48,572 nucleotides of DNA. Origin: an uncultured Porphyromonadaceae bacterium. Its GTDB lineage: Bacteria; Bacteroidota; Bacteroidia; Bacteroidales; Muribaculaceae. The position numbers and the translations under genes are program-made. The notes beneath the pieces were generated by a model. It was not told the DNA's origin. It saw only the letters and a program-made list of their open reading frames with translations, and searched no databases. The DNA lies in the NCBI GenBank assembly GCA_946187345.1, contig CAMHQD010000019.1, positions 1-48,572 of the forward strand. The letters are read 5' to 3'. This document shows, in pieces, positions 40,692 to 48,523 of this stretch (position 1 is the stretch's first letter; each line of letters starts with the position of its first letter).

Positions 40692-41300
40692 ATGACATTC
40701 AGCGAAAAAGCAAACAGCGTCTTTGACGCCACCGTCGCCCTGTATCACAAGAGTGACGACGTCGACACTCCACTGTCCAACCCCTGCCCGCCGGGCACCA
40801 TCGAGGCCACCCTCGCCGCCAAGTGCTGGATTGATGCCGTGCAGTGGCACCTCGAGGACATCATCCGCGACCCGAATATTGATCCTGTAGAGGCCCTCGC
40901 CATCAAGCGACGCATCGACCGCAGCAACCAAGACCGCACCGATATGGTCGAGGAAATCGACACATACTGGCGCGAACAGTTCGCCGGCGTGACACCACTG
41001 CCCGAGGCCACCATCAACACCGAAAGCCCCGCCTGGGCCGTCGACCGCCTGTCGATTCTCGCCCTCAAAATCTGGCACATGCGCGAGCAGACCGAGCGCA
41101 CCGACGCCGACGCCGCCCACCTCGACCGCTGCCGGGCCAAACTCGCCGTGCTGCTCGAGCAACGCGTCGACCTCTCCACCGCCATCGACCAACTGCTCGA
41201 CGACATCGCCGCCGGACGAAAGTACATGAAAGTCTACCGACAGATGAAAATGTACAACGACCCCTCCACCAATCCCGTCCTCTACGCCAAACAGCAGTAA
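40692..41300 (+). CDS. DUF4254-family protein
   Basis: A 202-residue protein matching the DUF4254 pattern: CPPGTIEATLAAKCWIDAVQ, WHLEDIIRDPNIDPVEAL and AIKRRIDRSNQDRTDMVEEI. It is helical, soluble and of unknown function. In other Bacteroidota it often lies beside family 9 glycosyltransferase genes, and such a gene is present here at 46015, though not adjacent. Length is typical. A hairpin follows at 41358-41397. Confidence 0.85.
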   Translation: MTFSEKANSVFDATVALYHKSDDVDTPLSNPCPPGTIEATLAAKCWIDAVQWHLEDIIRDPNIDPVEALAIKRRIDRSNQDRTDMVEEIDTYWREQFAGVTPLPEATINTESPAWAVDRLSILALKIWHMREQTERTDADAAHLDRCRAKLAVLLEQRVDLSTAIDQLLDDIAAGRKYMKVYRQMKMYNDPSTNPVLYAKQQ

Positions 41301-41357
41301 AAGCCACTCACCAGAAGGGGTTCTTTTTCTGGAATTTCCTCAGAATAGACAAGAGCA

Positions 41358-41397
41358 CGAACCTTCAATTACCGTTCGGTCGGGCACTGAAGGTTCG
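41358..41397. repeat. Hairpin CGAACCTTCA/TGAAGGTTCG
   Basis: 10-bp perfect inverted repeat (41358-41367 / 41388-41397) with a 20-nt loop and no T run. It may be a weak terminator or regulator site upstream of the regulator gene. Confidence 0.6.
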
Positions 41398-41422
41398 AGT
41401 TCCGAAATCAATTAATTTTGAT

Positions 41423-41430
41423 TAACTTTG
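41423..41430 (+). promoter_or_regulatory. Promoter -7 box for the TPR/HTH regulator
   Basis: TAACTTTG ends 4 nt before the GTG at 41435. Third case of this exact spacing in the window. Confidence 0.6.
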
Positions 41431-41434
41431 CGGC

Positions 41435-43123
41435 GTGAAACGCATGACGCGCATATTGGCCGCAGCACTGCTGGCGGCGCTCGTTGCCGCGATGGCCTGT
41501 GGCCGCGGCGGCGGCGACACGGTCACCGTGCCGGCTCTGCTCGAGGCCGAGCGGCTGCTGTCGCCCGAGGTGGATGCCGCCGACAGTGCCCTGCGCGTGC
41601 TGCGCGCCGTCGACACCGCCGCCCTCGCCACCGATGGCGACCGCGCCCTCTACGCCCTGCTCCACACCCAAGCCCTCTACAAACTCACCGACGACCCCAT
41701 CGACACCATCCCCATTCTGCGTGCCGTCGACCACTACGCCACCACCCGGCCCGGCAGCGACCGCCACGTGCGCGCCCTGACCTACGCCGGCGCCGCCGCC
41801 GAAAGTAACGGCAACCCGATAAGAGCGATTACGTATTATAAATTAGGTGAGCTTTCGGTAGACACTTCCAATCATTTCTTACTCGGCTACCTTAATTTGC
41901 GCATAGCAACATTATATGAAAGGTATTATATTAATCCAGGGATAGAAATAAAGAGAAACTTAGATGCGGCACGTCATTTCTCTCTATGTAGTGACAATAC
42001 AAAATCCCGGCATTGCATGATGAGAGCCGGAAATTTGTTAAGATTGACTTTTCCCGATTCTGCCAAACATATTTTGCTTAAGTCTCTTGCCTTGTCAAAG
42101 TCGGCAAACGACACGATGGACTGCGTTATTTGTCTTGATATGCTAAGTGAGTTGGCTTTACAACAAAATGATAACATAGCTGCCATGACCTATTTCAATG
42201 AGGCCGAAAACATATCTTCAAGACTACTTGATGTGATGTACTATGTCGCTTCCATTGCCTCGATACGTAATGGACATTTAGAGGAAGCCCAATATTACTT
42301 TGACAAAGCAGATCCTTCTCCAAGCAACAACCAAGCCATCTCATTCAGGCATTATGCAATGTCTGAATTTGCTCTGCATAATAAAGATATCACATCCTAT
42401 TCCAGCTCAATGAAAGCTATGATTTATCAAGCTGACAGCCTGACACATAACGGTGTTGCGGATTCGATACTTAACGCAGAGCAACAAGTGATAACAAAGT
42501 ATTCAAAAAATATATTCTCCCGTGGACTTTTTATTTCAGTTTGCTCCATAATCTGCTTCCTTATAGTGTTATGTCTGCTTTTATTGGCTTTTAGGCAATC
42601 ATCAATAAAGGCTATGCGCAGACAAGTACAGTCATTGAGAAAAGAGTTGGCTGAAAGATTTAAAAATGCTGACAATCATATTTATGTTGCAAAAACAATG
42701 TCTGATGAAGGCAAGAAACATGCGGCGACACTGATCGCGTCATATAATTCTCTATTGTCAAAACTGATGAATATGACTGAGCATGATATGTATTCAGCTA
42801 AACTAATCGAATCATTTTATGGAGAAATTAGAGATTTCAAAAAAAACCACAATTTTGTGGGTAAGCTGACTAATCTGCTTGACACAGAATGTAATGGGCG
42901 CTTAATAGTATTTGCGTCGCAAAAAAAGTTGCCTAAATGGGCACTCGAAATAATAGTGCTTACGTACTATGGATTCGCCACATCTGAAATAGCTATTCTT
43001 TTGGATTTAAAGAGTGAAGCCTCGGTAAGGGTTATAAAAAGCCGAACCATTAAGTTGTTTCCTACGTTAAAATCTTTTAACGAAATAGCAGAGAAATTAA
43101 TAAGCAGACAACCCCTTAAATAG
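41435..43123 (+). CDS. TPR-transmembrane-HTH regulator
   Basis: A 562-residue membrane regulator. It begins with a signal or lipoprotein-like segment (to AMAC, Cys22), followed by TPR-type helices (about 30-355). One membrane span is at about 363-386 (GLFISVCSIICFLIVLCLLL), with a coiled coil after it (about 390-420). The C-terminal region has a LuxR-like helix-turn-helix (about 500-550, LTYYGFATSEIAILLDLKSEASVRVIKSR). The layout predicts a periplasmic sensor coupled to cytoplasmic DNA binding, as in Bacteroidetes TPR/LuxR proteins (DUF6377-like). The GTG start at 41435 or ATG at 41444 are possible. Base composition changes sharply inside the gene: codons 1 to about 127 are GC-rich, the rest AT-rich. 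Confidence 0.8.
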   Translation: MKRMTRILAAALLAALVAAMACGRGGGDTVTVPALLEAERLLSPEVDAADSALRVLRAVDTAALATDGDRALYALLHTQALYKLTDDPIDTIPILRAVDHYATTRPGSDRHVRALTYAGAAAESNGNPIRAITYYKLGELSVDTSNHFLLGYLNLRIATLYERYYINPGIEIKRNLDAARHFSLCSDNTKSRHCMMRAGNLLRLTFPDSAKHILLKSLALSKSANDTMDCVICLDMLSELALQQNDNIAAMTYFNEAENISSRLLDVMYYVASIASIRNGHLEEAQYYFDKADPSPSNNQAISFRHYAMSEFALHNKDITSYSSSMKAMIYQADSLTHNGVADSILNAEQQVITKYSKNIFSRGLFISVCSIICFLIVLCLLLLAFRQSSIKAMRRQVQSLRKELAERFKNADNHIYVAKTMSDEGKKHAATLIASYNSLLSKLMNMTEHDMYSAKLIESFYGEIRDFKKNHNFVGKLTNLLDTECNGRLIVFASQKKLPKWALEIIVLTYYGFATSEIAILLDLKSEASVRVIKSRTIKLFPTLKSFNEIAEKLISRQPLK

Positions 43124-43150
43124 CATTTTACCCTATTTTTTTTGCATCAA

Positions 43151-43188
43151 TAGCAGCAATGGTTTCCTAATGATACGCATTGCTGCTA
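43151..43188. repeat. Hairpin TAGCAGCAATG/CATTGCTGCTA
   Basis: 11-bp perfect inverted repeat (43151-43161 / 43178-43188), 28 bp after the regulator stop and about 54 bp before the promoter of the DUF3244 gene. It may be an operator for the regulator or a terminator. Confidence 0.65.
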
Positions 43189-43241
43189 ATTAAATATCTG
43201 TATATAGGCATTTTAGGTTATCAGTATGATACGTTTTTATT

Positions 43242-43273
43242 TTTGGTCGCGAAGAAAATTAAACGTATTTTTG
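43242..43273 (+). promoter_or_regulatory. Promoter of the DUF3244 gene
   Basis: TTTG (43242-43245) and TATTTTTG (43266-43273) are 20 bp apart, a good match to the Bacteroidota -33/-7 pattern. The ATG at 43301 is 28 bp after. Confidence 0.75.
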
Positions 43274-43300
43274 CGCCAAAAATAATTATGCAATAATAAA

Positions 43301-43693
43301 ATGCCATCCACTATGAGAAGTTTACTTTTACTACTCACATTCGCGACTGCACTATCCGAATCACTTGCGTCGGTCAGGTCGGTCTCTGATGTGCAAATTA
43401 GCAATGTCAATGTCCCTGCAGATAAAGACACCGGTGTCAGTCCAATAGACCAACCGGACGTGTATTTCGACTCTGATGAGCTGTCTTTAAGTCTATACGG
43501 ATGGGACAACACTTTGGTGAGCTACTATGTGGAGGTGGAGGATAGCAGCAGCTCAATCGTGGCCAGCGAGACCGTGCCGGGCTACGGCTGGCAGACCGTC
43601 TACCTCGACCCGAACACTTCGAGCGGCACCGCTACCGTTACCATCACCACCTCGCGTGGCGACGAGTACACCGGCACCTTCTACATTTGTTAA
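43301..43693 (+). CDS. DUF3244-family exported protein
   Basis: A 130-residue protein with a signal peptide (start 43301, or 43313 giving MRSLLLLLTFATALSESLA). It has an immunoglobulin-like beta-sandwich of the DUF3244 type: DVYFDSDELSLSLYGWDNTLVSYYV, then SETVPGYGWQTVYLDP and the end TITTSRGDEYTGTFYIC. It is of unknown function and common as a small exported protein in Bacteroides and relatives. It follows the TPR/HTH regulator (177 bp away) with its own promoter, so a regulator-target pair is plausible. The 5' two-thirds is AT-rich and the last third GC-rich. Confidence 0.82.
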   Translation: MPSTMRSLLLLLTFATALSESLASVRSVSDVQISNVNVPADKDTGVSPIDQPDVYFDSDELSLSLYGWDNTLVSYYVEVEDSSSSIVASETVPGYGWQTVYLDPNTSSGTATVTITTSRGDEYTGTFYIC

Positions 43694-43789
43694 CAACAAC
43701 ACTTTCTATAATTCTTGACGGAAATGTGTGGACATGGACAGTAAATTGTAGAGCGTAAAAGCATACACACGATAGCCTTGTCCGCGCGC

Positions 43790-43833
43790 GGGTGGCGGCT
43801 CTATAGCCCGCAACACAGGCCGCCACCCTTTTT
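43790..43833 (+). terminator. Intrinsic terminator after the DUF3244 gene
   Basis: GGGTGGCGGC (43790-43799) / GCCGCCACCC (43819-43828), 10-bp perfect GC-rich stem followed by TTTTT. Confidence 0.9.
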
Positions 43834-43892
43834 CAAATTCCGAGTCAACTTCCTACTATAATATCACCTAAATTCCGCTGGGCTCGATATTT

Positions 43893-44036
43893 CTCTCTCG
43901 AAAATTCCCGAAAAAATATTAATTATCTCCCGTGAATTTATGTAAATTATCGTGAATATATCTTGACGATAAAACACAGAAAATAACACAATTACGGAAA
44001 TTCACGGGAAATAATTTTCGGAAATTTTCGTGAAAA
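43893..44036. repeat. Phased inverted element upstream of the LRR gene
   Basis: CTCTCGAAAAT (43895) on one side faces ATTTTCG words at 44014 and 44024 on the other. Inside, GTGAAT/GTAAAT/GTGAAT words start at 43932, 43942 and 43952 and CCCGTGAATTT (43929) faces AAATTCACGGG (43999). All word spacings are 10 bp. It fills much of the gap 43834-44037; there is no gene. Confidence 0.7.
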
Positions 44037-44037
44037 A

Positions 44038-44069
44038 TTTGGATGATTATAGAAATTGTATTAACTTTG
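44038..44069 (+). promoter_or_regulatory. Promoter of the LRR gene
   Basis: TTTG (44038-44041) and TAACTTTG (44062-44069) are 20 bp apart. Leader is about 115 nt. Confidence 0.75.
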
Positions 44070-44194
44070 CGGCAGTTACGGGCAAGTTTGTTTTAAGTAA
44101 TCTCGCGCAACGCTCTGCCGAGGCGACTTGAAACAAAGTTGTCCATTTTGTATATAATAATTATTTGTTATACTAATCTTTAATATTTCACATC

Positions 44195-45784
44195 ATGAAA
44201 AGGTCCATTCTTACACTTGTTCTTGCGGCGGTTGCCTCTATTGTCGCCACCGCTGCGGCCGCCACGATGTTTGACATCGCCGGCATGCACTACTATGTGC
44301 TGGACGACGGTACGGTGAGCGTGAGCCAAGCAAGAAATGAGTATGGTGACAGACTCAACCCGGACCCGTTTGTCGGCGAACTCTCCATCCCCTCATCGGT
44401 GACCTATGACGGTGTTTCTTACACCGTTTCCACAATCGGCTACGAAGGCTTTTCCAATTGCGACAAGTTGACGGCCGTCAGCATTCCCAACTCAATAAAG
44501 AAGATTGACAGCGGCGCCTTTGTCGGCTGCAACGCTCTTGCGGCGGTAAAGATTACGGATCTCGCGAGTTGGTGTAATATTCAGTTTGCGACCGAAAATT
44601 TGAACTACCCCCAACCCTACTCCAACCCTCTCATGCTCGCCCACCGGTTGTTCGTCAACGGTGTTGAGGTGACCGATTTGGAGATTCCGGCGTCGGTGAC
44701 TTCAATCGGGGCAAGCACTTTCAGCGGAATGTCTGGTCTGAAGAGCCTCACCATTGGCTCCTCTGTGACCCAGATTGGCGACGGAGCGTTCAGTGACTGC
44801 CCCGCGTTGTCACGCGTCCAATGGAATGTGAAGCAGTTTGCGGGTCCGTTTGACATCGGCCGCCACACCCCGATTTTCGGCCACAAGAGCAAGATTACGG
44901 AGTTTGTTTTCGGCGATGGTGTCGAGATTATCCCTAACCATATCTGCTACCTGATGACCGTACTGAAAAGCGTTGTCATCCCCAACTCCGCCAAGCAAAT
45001 CGGTGTCGGCTCATTCTGGGGGTGCAGCGGTCTTGAAAGTGTCACCATCGGCAATCAGGTGGAAACAATCGGAAAAGGCGCCTTTAATGGTTGCACAGGG
45101 CTGAAGAGCGTCGAGATACCCAACTCGGTCACCGAAATATACGATACCGCATTCGGCAACTGCACCGGCCTGACGCAAGTCAGTCTGCCGGAGTCCATCA
45201 AGCGGCTGCACGCCGCCTTCTCTGGCTGCGGCGCGTTGAAGACAGTGTCGTGCCTGGTGAATCACCCCGGTAATATGATAACGTCTGTCAACGCGTTTGA
45301 TGAGGAGCCCCTTGCCGAGGCGACCCTGCGTGTGCCGCGCGGCACGGCCGACAGTTACCGCGCGTTGAAACCGTGGAGCCTGTTCGGCACCATCGCCGAC
45401 GTCCTCGAGCCGGTGGCCGACCCCGATGAGGATCCCAGTCCCGGTCCCGACGGCCCCGTCTCAATCGCGGTGAGCCTCATCAGGCTTGACCCGGACGCCA
45501 CCTACAGGCTATTCGCCTACCCCGAGGGCATCAAGGTGACCTGGAGCAGCAGCGACACCAATATAGTCACTGTCGATGAGTATGGCAACATCGCCGCCGT
45601 GGGCCCGGGCTTGGCGGAGGTCACCGCCACCGCCAAAATCGACGGCTCGACGGCCTCTTGCCCTGTCTTTGTCGGCATTGACAAGCATGGCGACATGAAC
45701 TACGACGGTAAAATCGACGTTGGCGACGTGAACACCATCCTTAACATGATTCTCGGCGACGAACCGCAGCCTGACGCACAGTGA
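44195..45784 (+). CDS. BspA-like leucine-rich repeat protein with Big2 and dockerin modules
   Basis: A 529-residue exported protein: signal peptide (MKRSILTLVLAAVASIVATA), BspA-type LRR_5 repeats over about 60-390 (units such as LTAVSIPNSIKKIDSGAFVG, LKSVEIPNSVTEIYDTAFGN), a Big_2-like domain (about 415-490, TWSSSDTNIVTVDEYGNIAA), and a terminal type I dockerin-like loop (GDMNYDGKIDVGDVNTILNM, about 499-518). BspA-like proteins mediate surface adhesion in oral and gut Bacteroidetes and Treponema. A dockerin end suggests docking to a cohesin, though none is in the window. Its own promoter is at 44038. Confidence 0.88.
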   Translation: MKRSILTLVLAAVASIVATAAAATMFDIAGMHYYVLDDGTVSVSQARNEYGDRLNPDPFVGELSIPSSVTYDGVSYTVSTIGYEGFSNCDKLTAVSIPNSIKKIDSGAFVGCNALAAVKITDLASWCNIQFATENLNYPQPYSNPLMLAHRLFVNGVEVTDLEIPASVTSIGASTFSGMSGLKSLTIGSSVTQIGDGAFSDCPALSRVQWNVKQFAGPFDIGRHTPIFGHKSKITEFVFGDGVEIIPNHICYLMTVLKSVVIPNSAKQIGVGSFWGCSGLESVTIGNQVETIGKGAFNGCTGLKSVEIPNSVTEIYDTAFGNCTGLTQVSLPESIKRLHAAFSGCGALKTVSCLVNHPGNMITSVNAFDEEPLAEATLRVPRGTADSYRALKPWSLFGTIADVLEPVADPDEDPSPGPDGPVSIAVSLIRLDPDATYRLFAYPEGIKVTWSSSDTNIVTVDEYGNIAAVGPGLAEVTATAKIDGSTASCPVFVGIDKHGDMNYDGKIDVGDVNTILNMILGDEPQPDAQ

Positions 45785-45810
45785 CAGCAAATATCCCCGG
45801 GATTTAATCT

Positions 45811-45874
45811 CCCGTGAATTTTCGTGAATTTCCGTGAATAAATTATTTCACGGATATTCACGGAAATTCACGGG
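45811..45874. repeat. Six-fold phased CGTGAAT palindromic array
   Basis: CGTGAAT words start at 45813, 45823 and 45833. Three inverted copies (ATTCACG/TTTCACG) follow at 45847-45872, again about 10 bp apart. The whole 64 bp forms a near-perfect hairpin between the LRR gene and the glycosyltransferase gene. Confidence 0.88.
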
Positions 45875-45986
45875 ATAATTTTATGCAAAAGGAGACCTTA
45901 AATCCGCAAGACAGTTCGGAGTTAAGGGTAAGGTTGAATTTATGGGGAATAGTGGCGAAATCTTTGGCGGAGAGAATAAAAGTGTG

Positions 45987-45994
45987 TATCTTTG
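45987..45994 (+). promoter_or_regulatory. Promoter -7 box for the GT9 gene
   Basis: TATCTTTG, exact consensus, 20 bp before the ATG at 46015. It rules out the much earlier in-frame ATG (45883) as the main start. Confidence 0.7.
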
Positions 45995-46014
45995 CCGTGA
46001 AAAACGATACGACA

Positions 46015-47127
46015 ATGAACTCGAGTAGTGATAAACATGGATCGACGACGGTGCTGGTAATGCGGCTGAGTGCGCTGGGCGACATCGCGATGACGGTGCC
46101 GGCACTGTATCCGGTGTGCCGCGCCAATCCTGATGTGCGCTTTGTGCTGCTCACGCAGCCGTGGCCGGCCACAATGATGATCGAAGCGCCGGAGAACCTC
46201 GTCATTGAGACGGTTGACGTGCGCGGCGACCGCATGGGCTTCTGGGCAATGTGGCGGCTGGCCGGACGCCTGCACGAGAAATACAATTTCACCCACGTGG
46301 CTGACCTCCACAGCGTGATCCGCACATGGGCCGTCGACCTCAGGCTGCGCCTTGCCGGCTGCCGCGTGGCTCGCATCGATAAAGGTCACGCCGAGAAGCG
46401 CGACCGCATCCGCGGCCGCCGCCACGACCAACTGAAGACGACCGTGGAGAGGTACCGTGAGGTGTTATGTAGCGTCCTCCCCCCCCGCCCCCTCCTAAAG
46501 GAGGGGGAGCAAGGTCCCGACACAACCTTTCACCCCCTCCTTCAGGAGGGGGAAGGGGGAGGCCAGGGGGACGGGGGAGGACTCGCGTCATCGCCTATCG
46601 TGCCGGAGAAGGCGGCGGGGGAGCGGTGGATTGCCGTCGCGCCGTTCTCGCAACATTGCGGCAAGGAATACCCTATCGAGAGTATGGAGCAAGTCATCGA
46701 CAGGCTCGCCGCCATCCCCGGCGTACACATCTTCCTACTTGGCGGCGGCAAACAGGAGAAACTCGCCCTGCGGCCGATTGCTCACCGCCTGAAGAACGCC
46801 ACATCGCTTGCCGAGGTGAAACACACGCTGGCCGACGAACTGCAACTGATGGCCCGCTGTGACGTGATGGTGAGCATGGACTCGGCCAATATGCACCTGG
46901 CATCGCTCGTGGGGCTGACGGTGGTGAGCGTTTGGGGCGCCACACATCCCCACTGCGGCTTTATGGGCTACGGACAGAGCAACGACAACGCCGTGCAACG
47001 CGACGACCTCGACTGCCGCCCCTGCGGCGTGTACGGCGAGAACAAATGCCGCTACGGTGACTACCGCTGCCTCGACATCGACCCGCAACGCATCGTGGAC
47101 CGCGTCACCGAGGTTTTGGCAAGATAA
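46015..47127 (+). CDS. Family 9 glycosyltransferase (heptosyltransferase-like)
   Basis: A 370-residue transferase of the ADP-heptose:LPS heptosyltransferase type. N-terminal LVMRLSALGDIAMTVPALYP and C-terminal VMVSMDSANMHLASLVGLTVVSVWGATHPHCGF are the family signatures. It would add heptose or a similar sugar to lipid A core or a glycan at the inner membrane. The start is ATG 46015 (a GTG at 45997 is possible); the frame is open from 45883. Residues about 158-195 (PPRPLLKEGEQGPDTTFHPL onward) are Pro/Gly-rich and encoded by a REP pair, a probable insertion that keeps the frame. An SDR gene follows 349 bp later. Confidence 0.88.
   Translation: MNSSSDKHGSTTVLVMRLSALGDIAMTVPALYPVCRANPDVRFVLLTQPWPATMMIEAPENLVIETVDVRGDRMGFWAMWRLAGRLHEKYNFTHVADLHSVIRTWAVDLRLRLAGCRVARIDKGHAEKRDRIRGRRHDQLKTTVERYREVLCSVLPPRPLLKEGEQGPDTTFHPLLQEGEGGGQGDGGGLASSPIVPEKAAGERWIAVAPFSQHCGKEYPIESMEQVIDRLAAIPGVHIFLLGGGKQEKLALRPIAHRLKNATSLAEVKHTLADELQLMARCDVMVSMDSANMHLASLVGLTVVSVWGATHPHCGFMGYGQSNDNAVQRDDLDCRPCGVYGENKCRYGDYRCLDIDPQRIVDRVTEVLAR
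46488..46552. repeat. REPIN-like hairpin pair inside the GT9 gene
   Basis: CCCCCTCCT/AGGAGGGGG stems at 46488-46496 / 46499-46507 and 46533-46541 / 46544-46552, separated by 25 bp. Related to the hairpin at 14499. The reading frame is preserved, giving a Pro/Leu/Gly-rich stretch. Confidence 0.85.
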
Positions 47128-47176
47128 ATGTCACTGATTAATTTCAACATAAACTCAAGTTTCTAAAGTAGTTTCG

Positions 47177-47215
47177 CGTCAATTCCCGTCTATAACAACG
47201 TCAATTCCCGTCTAT
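47177..47215. repeat. Direct repeat CGTCAATTCCCGTCTAT, period 22
   Basis: Two exact 17-bp copies at 47177-47193 and 47199-47215, 22 bp apart (two helical turns). The related words TTGACG and TAGACG recur with the same 22-bp period at 47420-47457. Confidence 0.8.
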
Positions 47216-47246
47216 CTTTATTTCTTTGATTCCGCAAGTTTATTTT

Positions 47247-47392
47247 CTCGTAAATTCCCATAAATTGACGTAAATCCATTAATAAATATAAATCGCATAA
47301 AATTTTAGACAAGAGGACAGGAGGATTATTTCCGGAAAGGAGAACAAGAGGGAAATAAGATATTTACGATAATTTACGTAAATTTACGAGAG
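47247..47392. repeat. Phased inverted TAAAT/ATTTACG element
   Basis: CTCGTAAAT starts at 47247 with TAAAT at 47251, 47261 and 47271. ATTTACG starts at 47362, 47372 and 47382 and ends CGAGAG at 47392. It is 85 bp before the SDR gene. The preceding AGAACAAGAG (47341) matches that of the element at 15861. There is no gene in the gap 47128-47476. Confidence 0.75.
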
Positions 47393-47419
47393 ATTAAGAT
47401 CTGCATAATAATATATACA

Positions 47420-47457
47420 ATTGACGCAAATAGACGTTGTCATTGACGAAATAGACG
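47420..47457. repeat. Imperfect direct repeat ATTGACG..ATAGACG
   Basis: ATTGACGCAAATAGACG (47420) and ATTGACGAAATAGACG (47442) are 22 bp apart, ending 20 bp before the SDR ATG. Confidence 0.65.
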
Positions 47458-47476
47458 CTAACCCAAAATAACTTGG

Positions 47477-48484
47477 ATGGCAAAGATATTGATAACCGGC
47501 GCCGGAGGGTTTATCGGCGGACATCTGGTGGCCGAGGCGCTGGAGCGCGGCCACGAAGTGTGGGCCGCGGTGCGCGCCACCACAAGCCGCGAGTTCCTCA
47601 CCGACGAGCGCATCAATTTCATTGTGCTCGACTTCTCCGACGAGGCTTCGCTCGAGAAGACCATCAGCGAGCACCTCACGGCTCACGGCCCGTGGGACTA
47701 CGTTGTGCACAATTTGGGGCTGACCAAGGCCACCAACTATCTGGACTTTGAGCGCGTGAACTATGGCTACATGCGGCTGCTGGTGGACACGCTGCGCGGC
47801 CTGAACGCGCTGCCGCGCGTGTTTCTGCTCATGAGCAGCCTGAGCGTGATGGGCGCCGGCGACGAGGACGGCTACTCGCCGTTTGACGAGCAATCCATCC
47901 CGATGCCCAACACCCGCTACGGCGTGTCGAAACTCAAGGCGGAGACCTACCTGCAGCAAGTGGAGGGGATGCCGTACACCATCTTCCGCTGCACGGGCGT
48001 TTACGGCCCCCACGAGCGCGACTACTTCCTGATGATTAAGAGCATCAAGCGCGGCGTGGACTTTGGCGTGGGCTTCAAGAAACAGTTGCTGACGTTCATC
48101 TACGTGAAAGACTTGGCACGCGCCGTGATGGACGCGCTGGAGCGTGGCCCGCTGCGCCGCGCCTACTACATCAGCGAGCCGCGCAGTTACACGCAGGCCG
48201 AGTTCCGCACGTTGGTGTGCCGCCTGCTGGGCAAGCGGTGGGTGCTGCCGGTGAAGTGTCCGCTATGGGTGGTCAAGGCCGTGTGTGCCATCGGCGAGCG
48301 ATGGGCGCGGTGGACAGGCAAGGCGGTGACGCTCAACAGCGACAAATACAACATCTTGGCGCAGCGCAACTGGCAGTGTGACATCACGCCGGCGCGGCGC
48401 GACTTTGGCTTCGAGGCTCGATACGACCTCGAGGCGGGCCTGCGCGAGGCCATCGCGTGGTACCGCTCGGCCGGCTGGCTGTGA
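47477..48484 (+). CDS. NAD-dependent epimerase/dehydratase (extended SDR)
   Basis: A 335-residue extended short-chain dehydrogenase. The Rossmann motif GAGGFIGG is at 8-15, the catalytic Ser region LLMSSLSVMG around 118-125, and Tyr148-x3-Lys152 (YGVSK) is present. The FRCTGVYGPHERDYF segment is typical of nucleotide-sugar epimerases/dehydratases. The substrate cannot be fixed; a sugar nucleotide for cell-surface glycans fits the neighbouring GT9 gene. Length is normal. The start (47477) lies just after the phased repeats. Transcription signals were not found; the spacer is AT-rich. Confidence 0.88.
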   Translation: MAKILITGAGGFIGGHLVAEALERGHEVWAAVRATTSREFLTDERINFIVLDFSDEASLEKTISEHLTAHGPWDYVVHNLGLTKATNYLDFERVNYGYMRLLVDTLRGLNALPRVFLLMSSLSVMGAGDEDGYSPFDEQSIPMPNTRYGVSKLKAETYLQQVEGMPYTIFRCTGVYGPHERDYFLMIKSIKRGVDFGVGFKKQLLTFIYVKDLARAVMDALERGPLRRAYYISEPRSYTQAEFRTLVCRLLGKRWVLPVKCPLWVVKAVCAIGERWARWTGKAVTLNSDKYNILAQRNWQCDITPARRDFGFEARYDLEAGLREAIAWYRSAGWL

Positions 48485-48523
48485 GGCCTTTCCAATTAGA
48501 AAAAGGGACAAAAGAAACAATCG

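Larger units (their letters stand above)
41815..43520. other. AT-rich recombinant tract with ends inside genes
   Basis: From about 41815 (codon 127 of the regulator) to about 43520 (middle of the DUF3244 gene) the sequence is much more AT-rich than both flanks, and codons change accordingly. Both edges fall within open frames that stay intact, as expected when homologous DNA replaces a resident segment. Confidence 0.7.

Noticed and set aside
45883-46014. 44-codon N-terminal extension of the glycosyltransferase
   Set aside because: It would begin before the TATCTTTG promoter box and inside the phased repeat region. The family starts at the LVMRLSALGD segment.
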